The position numbers were made by a program, and so were the translations under genes. Shown piece after piece: positions 1 through 3,908 of a stretch of 7,140 bases of DNA. This stretch comes from Sulfurimonas sp. (GTDB lineage Bacteria; Campylobacterota; Campylobacteria; Campylobacterales; Sulfurimonadaceae): contig JAGGWE010000177.1 in NCBI GenBank assembly GCA_021157665.1, positions 1 through 7,140 on the forward strand, in the 5' to 3' direction. Every line of letters starts with the position of its first letter. The first letter of the stretch is position 1. Below the pieces are notes generated by a model. It saw only the letters and a list, made by a program, of their open reading frames with translations. It was not told where the DNA came from and searched no databases.

Positions 1-949
1 GAATATATTATTAACAGGTTCAAATGGATTTGTAGGAAGTTATTTTAAAAATAACTATAAAGATAAATATAATATAAATACTTTCTCTTTTTTAAATGAT
101 AATTTTAAAGACTTAGATTTATTAAATATTGATACTGTTATCCATCTTTCGGCATTAGTTCATCAAATGGGTGGTGCAACCGAAGAAGAGTATGAAAAAG
201 TAAATGTAACTCAAACTTTAAATTTAGCAAATAAAGCTAAAGGAAATGGAGTGAAGCACTTTATCTTTATGAGTACTGTAAAGGTTTATGGGGAAGAGAC
301 TAATACAGCTTATAGAGAAGATAGTAGTTGTAATCCTCAAGATGAGTATGGTAAAAGTAAATTAAAAGCAGAGATAGAACTTCAAAAACTTGAAGATGAT
401 AGTTTTAAAATTTCAATTATTAGAACTCCTATTGTTTATGGGTATGGTGTAAAAGCAAATATAAAAAGCTTGATAAACTTAGTAGATAAAGTTCCTGTTT
501 TACCATTCGCTGATATTGAAAATAAAAGAAGTATGGTGTATGTAGGTAATCTTTGTTATTTGATAGACGAAATTATTATTCAAGAAAAAGCAGGTATATT
601 TTTGGCTTCGGATGATGAGCCATTAAGTACTACAAAACTTATAGAACTTATTGCTAATGGACTTAATAAAAAAGTATATCTTATCAAGGTGCCTTTTTTT
701 GAGAGTTTGTTGAAGTTAGTTAAGCCATCTTTTCATAAGCGACTTTATGAGAGTTTAGAGGTTGATAATTCCGTTAGTATGGAAAGACTTTTTGGCGAAG
801 GCAAGCCATCGCTTCCTTATAGTGTGGAAAGACTTTTTGGCGAAGGCAAGCCATCACTTCCTTTTAGTGTGGAAAGACTTTTTGGCGAAGGCAAGCCATC
901 GCTTCCTTTTAGTGTGGAAGATGGGATAAGGTTGATGATAAAAGGTTGA
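1..949 (+). CDS. NAD-dependent nucleotide-sugar epimerase/reductase (extended SDR, WbpV-like), 5' partial
   Basis: The reading frame is open from base 2. Its first visible residues, NILLTGSNGFVGSYF, are the beta1/glycine-rich loop (GxxGxxG) that normally begins within a few residues of the start, so only one or a few codons are missing; the ATG at 167 is internal. Further extended-SDR signs are VIHLSA, the catalytic STVKVYG serine/threonine segment, and the YxxxK pair in DEYGKSK (visible residues about 116 and 120). Related enzymes (WbpV, Gne/GalE types) act in the cytoplasm on UDP-4-keto-6-deoxy-HexNAc or epimerise C4 of UDP-sugars; the exact substrate cannot be read here. The downstream transferase and 4,6-dehydratase fit UDP-QuiNAc or UDP-FucNAc-type synthesis. 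The C-terminus is abnormal: before the typical SVEDGIRLMI tail it carries three 15-residue repeats (ERLFGEGKPSLPxSV) where family members usually have one short GF-x-PPYSVE segment. Confidence 0.88.
   Translation, partial: NILLTGSNGFVGSYFKNNYKDKYNINTFSFLNDNFKDLDLLNIDTVIHLSALVHQMGGATEEEYEKVNVTQTLNLANKAKGNGVKHFIFMSTVKVYGEETNTAYREDSSCNPQDEYGKSKLKAEIELQKLEDDSFKISIIRTPIVYGYGVKANIKSLINLVDKVPVLPFADIENKRSMVYVGNLCYLIDEIIIQEKAGIFLASDDEPLSTTKLIELIANGLNKKVYLIKVPFFESLLKLVKPSFHKRLYESLEVDNSVSMERLFGEGKPSLPYSVERLFGEGKPSLPFSVERLFGEGKPSLPFSVEDGIRLMIKG
781..915 (+). repeat. Three in-frame 45-bp tandem repeats carrying a palindromic core, inside the epimerase gene
   Basis: Units are 781-825, 826-870 and 871-915; they differ only at a few bases (tta/ttt near the end of unit 1, cac for cgc in unit 2). 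Each contains the 18-bp core GCGAAGGCAAGCCATCGC (795-812, 840-857 with one change, 885-902), a 7-bp stem with one mismatch around a CAAG loop. The unit length is a multiple of three, so the frame stays open and reads GEGKPSLP across the palindrome. The same core occurs outside genes elsewhere in the window, so this is a dispersed element inside a coding region rather than a protein repeat that arose there. Confidence 0.93.
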
Positions 950-1006
950 TATTCTTTGTGTGAATAAGTGTAGCCATATCAAACTTTGTTTAAACCTATA
1001 ATGAAG

Positions 1007-1028
1007 AGCAGGGTCAGAGCTTTACTTT
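1007..1028 (+). repeat. GGGTCAGA-type REP-like motif, left of the Uma2 gene
   Basis: The segment AGCAGGGTCAGAGC (1007-1020) is followed by TTTACTTT. It shares GGGTCAGA with 1653-1660 on the other side of the Uma2 gene. From memory, GGGTCAGAGCTTTACTTT-like and GGGGTCAGACCCC-like sequences often border REP-associated (Y1/IS200-like) transposase units in Proteobacteria, but no transposase is present here. The rest of the 950-1085 gap shows nothing recognisable apart from a possible promoter. Confidence 0.35.
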
Positions 1029-1048
1029 TAACTAAAAATAGTTATACT
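1021..1048 (+). promoter_or_regulatory. Possible sigma70-type promoter of the Uma2 gene
   Basis: TTTACT (1021-1026) and TATACT (1043-1048) are separated by 16 bp, 37 bp before the ATG. The match is moderate and the region is AT-rich, so this is tentative. The -35 falls directly against the GGGTCAGAGC motif. Confidence 0.35.
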
Positions 1049-1085
1049 ATTGTTTAAAAGATATCAGAAATAAAAGTAGGATAAT

Positions 1086-1631
1086 ATGGGTGCATTAAAA
1101 TTAGAAGATATTCATTATACATACGATGACTATAAATTGTGGAAAGGTGATTGGGAGTTGTTTGATGGCATTGCTGTTTCGATGTGTCCTGTTCCTATGC
1201 GAAAACATCAGAGTTTGGCGAGTTTTATAATTACAGAACTCAATAATCAACTGAACGATTGTCCTAAATGTGAAGTATTGGGTGAAGTAGATTATAAAAT
1301 TAGTGATGATACTATTCTAAGACCCGATATTGTTCTTACTTGCGATGAAACAAATGATACTTATTTGACAAAAGCACCAGAGATAATAGTGGAGATTATT
1401 AGTAAATCCACCGCTAAAAGAGATGAAACGCATAAGTTTGATATGTATGAAGCTGAAAAAGTAAAATACTACATTATTGTTTATCCTAATGACCTTATCG
1501 CTAAAGTTTATAAACTAGATGGAAAAAAGTATGATAAACAAGGAGACTTTGGTAAAGAGGTCTATGAGTTTAAAAATACAACTTGTGGTGTAAGTATCAA
1601 CTTTGAAAGAATTTTTAGAAGATTTAGATAA
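1086..1631 (+). CDS. Uma2 family (DUF820) PD-(D/E)XK nuclease-like protein
   Basis: At 181 residues it has the usual Uma2 length. The family pattern is clear: an early WELFDG segment (residues 23-28, usually YELIDG), a central RPDIVL (79-84) giving the PD aspartate D81, then APEIIVEIISKSTAKRD (97-113) with E103 and the S-x-S-T-x-x-R-D signature, K117, and YYIIVYP (128-134) in place of the usual YWLVDP. These residues form the PD-(D/E)XK metal-dependent nuclease fold. The biological role of the very common Uma2 proteins is unsettled; they are usually listed as putative restriction-type endonucleases. No partner gene adjoins it. The start is preceded by a weak AGGA four bases upstream. It lies between two GGGTCAGA motifs and inside the interrupted polysaccharide locus, which suggests acquisition. 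Fold confidence is high; function is unknown. Confidence 0.88.
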   Translation: MGALKLEDIHYTYDDYKLWKGDWELFDGIAVSMCPVPMRKHQSLASFIITELNNQLNDCPKCEVLGEVDYKISDDTILRPDIVLTCDETNDTYLTKAPEIIVEIISKSTAKRDETHKFDMYEAEKVKYYIIVYPNDLIAKVYKLDGKKYDKQGDFGKEVYEFKNTTCGVSINFERIFRRFR

Positions 1632-1652
1632 ATATAGAATATAAGAATAGTA

Positions 1653-1664
1653 GGGTCAGACCCC
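1653..1664 (+). repeat. GGGTCAGACCCC palindromic REP-like motif, right of the Uma2 gene
   Basis: GGGTC-A-GACCC is an 11-nt odd palindrome lying 22 bp after the Uma2 stop codon. It has no following T-run, so it is not an obvious intrinsic terminator. It pairs with the related motif at 1011-1018, bracketing the gene. Confidence 0.4.
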
Positions 1665-1697
1665 TATATGATGAAACCATAAATTAAATATAAGATA

Positions 1698-1726
1698 TTG
1701 ACTACATATATTTATAATAGTATAAT
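1698..1726 (+). promoter_or_regulatory. Promoter of the antitoxin/PIN pair
   Basis: TTGACT (1698-1703) and TATAAT (1721-1726) have an ideal 17-bp spacer. An AAAGGA ribosome binding site (1742-1747) stands six bases before the ATG at 1754. A second TATAAT at 1713-1718 lies too close to the -35 to be used with it. Confidence 0.65.
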
Positions 1727-1753
1727 AAAACAAAAGACAACAAAGGATATAAA

Positions 1754-2047
1754 ATGACAATACTAGTAGGTATGAGAGAACTAGCTCGAAACTTAAATAT
1801 ACTTGATGGTTATGATTATGTTGATGTTGAAGATAAAAAAACACATGAGTATAAGGGGCTGTTTGTATCTCCTAAATATGCAGATGAATTTAAAAGTTTT
1901 TTAGAAGATAAGATATCTAAAGAGCATCAAGTAAAACTTGATAGAATTATGAAGTATGCTGGCAAGGGAAGAGTGCATGAAAGATTTAATAATTTGACAT
2001 CAAGTCAAATTAAAGAAAAAGTAGCATTGGAAAAATATGGAGAATAA
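1754..2047 (+). CDS. Probable antitoxin partner of the PIN toxin (Phd-like N-terminus, poorly characterised)
   Basis: This 97-residue protein is not one I recognise with certainty. Its first 50 residues follow the Phd/YefM layout loosely: a short strand, a helix with MRELARNL (7-14), a strand pair around YDYVDVEDKKTHEYKGLFVS (20-39), then an EYxE-like helix (KYADEFKSFLE, 41-51). The remainder is charged and likely helical (SKEHQVKLDRIMKYAG and onward) and could wrap the toxin. The stop codon overlaps the start of the PIN-domain gene by 11 bp, the usual antitoxin-then-toxin arrangement, and a strong promoter with a good ribosome binding site precedes it. By analogy it would bind the PIN protein and repress its own promoter; that is inference from gene order. 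A different small DNA-binding fold remains possible. Confidence 0.6.
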   Translation: MTILVGMRELARNLNILDGYDYVDVEDKKTHEYKGLFVSPKYADEFKSFLEDKISKEHQVKLDRIMKYAGKGRVHERFNNLTSSQIKEKVALEKYGE

Positions 2048-2456
2048 AAAAGTATTTCTAGATACAAATATTGTAGCTGATATAATTGACTCAACTAGAG
2101 ATAATCATTTATTATCATTAAAGTTATTAGAATATTTAGTTTTAGAAGATTATATTATATCTATTAGTGAAGATATGATAACTGCTTTATATTATATTTT
2201 AAAAGGTAAAAAAACAACTTTAGGATTTTTGGAAGATGTAGTTTTTATTGATTGGACTGTTTTGATATTTGGCAAAAGTGTACTTGAGGGAGCTGTTAAG
2301 CTATCTCTAGAAAAAGATTTAGATTTAGAAGATACTCTTCAATGTTTGTGTGCAAAAGAAAATAGATGTGAAATGTTAATAACAAATGATAATAAATTTT
2401 ATGATTGTGGTATTGCAATATATTCTACAAAAGAATTTATAGAAAAAAATGTTTAA
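2037..2456 (+). CDS. PIN-domain ribonuclease, probable toxin (VapC-like)
   Basis: The 139-residue length fits a single PIN domain. The metal-binding acidic residues are in the expected places: D9 in VFLDTNIVADII, E45 in ISISEDMITA, D99 in DLDLEDTLQCLCA, and D118 in MLITNDNKF, which has the N-D pair typical of the last strand. PIN toxins are Mg-dependent endoribonucleases that cut tRNA, rRNA or mRNA and arrest growth; this protein's target is unknown. ATG at 2037 lies within the last codons of the upstream gene, so translation is probably coupled. There is no terminator-like hairpin after the stop; epimerase-derived relic sequence begins within about 20 bp. Confidence 0.85.
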   Translation: MENKKVFLDTNIVADIIDSTRDNHLLSLKLLEYLVLEDYIISISEDMITALYYILKGKKTTLGFLEDVVFIDWTVLIFGKSVLEGAVKLSLEKDLDLEDTLQCLCAKENRCEMLITNDNKFYDCGIAIYSTKEFIEKNV

Positions 2457-2578
2457 TTTTGAATGATGGAGTAGTTTTCATATGAAACCATAGAGATAGT
2501 TAAAAATCTTAATAAAAAAGTTTATCTTATCAAGGTGCCTTTTTTTGAGAGTTTAGAGGTTGATAACTCCGTTAGTAT

Positions 2579-2655
2579 GGAAAGACTTTTTGGCGAAGGC
2601 AAGCCATCGCTTCCTTTTAGTGTGGAAAGACTTTTTGGCGAAGGCAAGCCATCGC
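2579..2655 (+). repeat. 45-bp repeat units in the epimerase relic (one full, one partial)
   Basis: The unit 2579-2623 matches the epimerase units at 781-915; the next (from 2624) matches through its palindromic core (2638-2655) and then diverges into the inverted 108-bp-type unit. Cores are at 2593-2610 and 2638-2655. Confidence 0.9.
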
Positions 2656-2780
2656 ATCCGAAGTAAATTAAAAAACTCAACTAACAACAAATTCCTTAGA
2701 TCAATAATGGAACCGAGGGCTTGTCCTCGGCTGAACGATAAAATAAAGTTTAAAAAACAAGGGCGAAGGCAAGCCATCGC
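2638..2780 (-). repeat. Inverted copy of the 108-bp repeat unit, flanked by two palindromic cores
   Basis: Between the cores 2638-2655 and 2763-2780 lies the reverse complement of the array unit at 7014-7139. It includes the CCGAGGGCTTGTCCTCGG hairpin at 2713-2730 and the spacers around it. Core-to-core distance is 125 bp against 108 bp in the array; the difference is 17 extra bases at about 2691-2707. The unit takes the place of the 27 bp that separates cores within the 45-bp repeats, so the junctions coincide with the core itself. It breaks the relic's reading frame. Confidence 0.88.
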
Positions 2781-2809
2781 TTCCTTTTGGTGTGGAGGAT
2801 GGGGTTAGG

Positions 2810-2856
2810 TTGATGTTGAAAAGATAGTATGATATAATACTGTATTACAAAATACA
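2810..2856 (+). promoter_or_regulatory. Promoter and operator-like inverted repeat of the RHH/mazF pair
   Basis: TTGATG (2810-2815) and TATAAT (2833-2838) are 17 bp apart. The -35 lies inside the last codons of the epimerase relic. Just downstream, TGTATTACAAAATACA (2841-2856) has a 6-bp inverted repeat, overlapped by AATACTGTATT (2836-2846), so half-sites of the type AATAC/GTATT recur across the -10 and start region. This is a plausible site for autorepression by the RHH antitoxin. An AAAGGG ribosome binding site (2856-2861) precedes ATG 2867. Confidence 0.65.
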
Positions 2857-2866
2857 AAGGGCAGTT

Positions 2867-3094
2867 ATGACAGCAACTATAAGACTTGATTCTAATTTGG
2901 AAAATACACTAAATAAGTTGACAAATGTATTACATAAAAAGAAAAGTGATGTGATACGCGAAGCTATTAGTTTTTATGCGCAAAATATAGAAAAAAAACA
3001 AAGATCAAGAATTCTTAATGCAGTTGAAAAAACAAAAGATATAGATAAAGAAGAAGCAAAGGATTTTGAAGGTACTTTAAATGATGGTATCTAG
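2867..3094 (+). CDS. Ribbon-helix-helix antitoxin (CopG/ParD/MazE-type)
   Basis: The 75-residue protein begins with the strand TATIRLDSN (2-10) that forms the DNA-binding ribbon in CopG/Arc-type dimers. Helices follow at LENTLNKLTNVL (11-22) and KKSDVIREAISFY (25-37), with the S-D-V-I-R-E-A-I pattern typical of this fold. The rest (residues 38-75) is charged, probably disordered alone, and is the likely toxin-binding tail. It overlaps the mazF-like start by 14 bp and is read first, as antitoxins are. It should neutralise the downstream toxin and, with the inverted repeats at 2836-2856, repress transcription. Fold and pairing are well supported; the repression is inferred. Confidence 0.85.
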   Translation: MTATIRLDSNLENTLNKLTNVLHKKKSDVIREAISFYAQNIEKKQRSRILNAVEKTKDIDKEEAKDFEGTLNDGI

Positions 3095-3422
3095 AGGTGA
3101 AATTTGGTTGGTAAACTTAAATCCAATTAAGAAAAATAATGAGATGGGTAAGATTAGACCAGTAGTTATCTATCAAAATGATGAATTAAACTATAGTGAA
3201 TACCCTACAACTATCATTATCCCTTTGAGTACTTCACTTGTTGATGATGCCCAACCTATTAGATATAGGATAAAAAGTAGAGATAAATTAAAAGAAGATT
3301 CTGACATAGTAATAACTCAAATTAGAGCAATAGATAATGATAGATTTATAGAAAAACTCGGATATTTAACTAATGCTGAATTAACAAAAGTTAAAGAACT
3401 TTTCGATGAGATAACTTTGTGA
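3081..3422 (+). CDS. mazF: MazF/PemK-family mRNA endoribonuclease toxin
   Basis: The 113-residue protein shows the full MazF/PemK (CcdB-like fold) pattern: RGEIWLVNLNP (5-15), GKIRPVVIYQND (23-34) with the catalytic-type arginine R26, TTIIIPLST (43-51) with a threonine at the position of the second catalytic residue of Bacillus MazF, and DSDIVITQIRAIDNDRF (73-89) including Q80. MazF enzymes cut single-stranded mRNA at short specific sequences without metal; this one's specificity is unknown. Two in-frame ATGs (3081, 3084) are possible; GAAGG at 3068-3072 fits the first. It overlaps the RHH antitoxin gene by 14 bp. Nothing looks truncated, so the toxin is probably active and held in check by its antitoxin. 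Confidence 0.92.
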   Translation: MMVSRGEIWLVNLNPIKKNNEMGKIRPVVIYQNDELNYSEYPTTIIIPLSTSLVDDAQPIRYRIKSRDKLKEDSDIVITQIRAIDNDRFIEKLGYLTNAELTKVKELFDEITL

Positions 3423-3458
3423 TATATTTAATTCTTGGCGAAGATAAATCATTGATTC

Positions 3459-3582
3459 TCACGGCTGATTCATACAAATACTTATATAGGAACCGATGGC
3501 TTGCCTTCGGCAGAGATATACAGAATAAAAGCACAAAGCGAAGGCAAGCCATCGCATCCATATTCTGTATGAATCAGCCGTG
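3459..3582. mobile_element. 124-bp MITE-like element with 17-bp terminal inverted repeats and 9-bp target duplication
   Basis: CACGGCTGATTCATACA at 3460-3476 is the exact reverse complement of 3566-3582. Immediately outside, CATTGATTC occurs at 3450-3458 and again at 3583-3591, the signature of a transposase-made target duplication; one extra T (3459) lies at the left tip. Inside are two facing palindromic cores: CCGATGGCTTGCCTTCGG (3493-3510) and GCGAAGGCAAGCCATCGC (3538-3555). The whole element can therefore fold as a long imperfect hairpin. No coding capacity is seen, so it would need a transposase from elsewhere. It lies between the mazF stop and the promoter of the orphan antitoxin. The terminal repeats and target duplication are direct observations; the MITE label is inference. 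Confidence 0.82.
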
Positions 3583-3600
3583 CATTGATTCATTTTTATA

Positions 3601-3640
3601 TTGACAAAAGATACTAAAAAAAGTATAATATTCGATACTT
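3601..3640 (+). promoter_or_regulatory. Consensus promoter with operator-like repeats, upstream of the orphan antitoxin and the polysaccharide genes
   Basis: TTGACA (3601-3606) and TATAAT (3624-3629) are both perfect consensus hexamers with a 17-bp spacer. GATACT occurs at 3610-3615 and 3634-3639, with the opposite-strand half AGTAT at 3622-3626 overlapping the -10. This suggests binding sites for the YefM/StbD-like product. An AAGGA ribosome binding site (3645-3649) precedes ATG 3657 by seven bases. The MITE ends 18 bp upstream of the -35. Confidence 0.8.
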
Positions 3641-3656
3641 AAAAAAGGATTTTATC

Positions 3657-3908
3657 ATGCAACCTATCTTGGCAAATTATACAGCAAGTATAACAGAACT
3701 TAAAAAGTCACCTACTGGATTACTTAAAGAAGCTGGAGATGAGGCAGTAGCGATTTTAAATCATAATGTAACCAGTGCATATTTAGTACCATCAGCACTT
3801 TATGAAAAGATGATGAATATTGTAGATGATTATTATTTACGAAAAGAGGTTGATGAGGCTTTAAAAGACAAAGAGAATTCAATTCGTGTAGAATTAGATA
3901 AAATATAA
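3657..3908 (+). CDS. YefM/Phd-family antitoxin (StbD-like), without a toxin gene
   Basis: This 83-residue protein matches the StbD branch of the Phd/YefM fold over its full length: NYTASITELKKSPTGLLKEAG (7-27, the DNA-binding helix region), EAVAILNHNVTSAYLVP (29-45, in the position of the family's V-I-x-x-x-x-P-x-A-x-L-V strand pair), SALYEKMMNIVDDYYL (46-61), then a charged tail (EVDEALKDKENSIRVELDKI) that in relatives wraps a RelE/StbE toxin. Here no RelE/ParE gene follows. The stop codon overlaps the ATG of the sugar-phosphate transferase in a TAATG. The toxin gene has probably been lost, leaving the antitoxin as first gene of the polysaccharide operon. It may still bind its own promoter or neutralise a toxin encoded elsewhere. 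Confidence 0.85.
   Translation: MQPILANYTASITELKKSPTGLLKEAGDEAVAILNHNVTSAYLVPSALYEKMMNIVDDYYLRKEVDEALKDKENSIRVELDKI

Larger units (their letters stand above)
2475..2827 (+). pseudogene. Decayed second copy of the epimerase 3' end, interrupted by a repeat unit
   Basis: From about 2475 the frame reads FSYETIEIVKNLNKKVYLIKVPFF, clearly homologous to the epimerase segment ending LIELIANGLNKKVYLIKVPFF but diverged at its start. From about 2507 the DNA is nearly identical to 662-780. A 48-bp in-frame stretch present in the intact gene (between the GAGAGTTT copies at 701-708 and 749-756) is missing; a single GAGAGTTT remains at 2537-2544, as expected for deletion between short direct repeats. Two 45-bp repeat units follow, then repeat DNA brings a stop (TAA, 2666-2668). 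Homology resumes at 2763 and ends with a SVEDGIRLMIKG-like tail (SLPFGVEDGVRLMLKR, stop 2825-2827). No start codon or promoter is evident. It fills most of the 410-bp gap between the PIN and RHH genes. Confidence 0.85.

Noticed and set aside
167..169. ATG at 167 as the start of the epimerase
   Set aside because: The same frame is open back to base 2 and encodes the NAD-binding GSNGFVG loop and VIHLSA strand, so 167 is internal.
381..398. Missing catalytic tyrosine as a sign of an inactive dehydratase (residue numbers of the gene at 4867)
   Set aside because: Membrane-anchored WbpM-type dehydratases naturally use the S-M-K arrangement seen here.
1656..1844. Minus-strand open frame of 62 codons
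   Set aside because: It covers the promoter and start of the antitoxin gene on the opposite strand, has a low-complexity hydrophobic composition, no ribosome binding site and no family resemblance.
1671..2492. 11-bp direct repeat ATGAAACCATA (1671-1681 and 2482-2492) flanking the antitoxin/PIN pair as cassette ends
   Set aside because: An 11-bp match is expected by chance in AT-rich DNA of this length, and the right copy falls within sequence readable as epimerase relic.
2553..2808. Open frames on both strands in the relic region (2560-2808 plus, 2553-2777 minus)
   Set aside because: Their sequence is made only of palindromic repeat units read in the wrong frame; neither resembles a protein family.
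3419..3604. 61-codon plus-strand frame after mazF
   Set aside because: It runs through the MITE and both its terminal repeats; the peptide is a by-product of repeat sequence.
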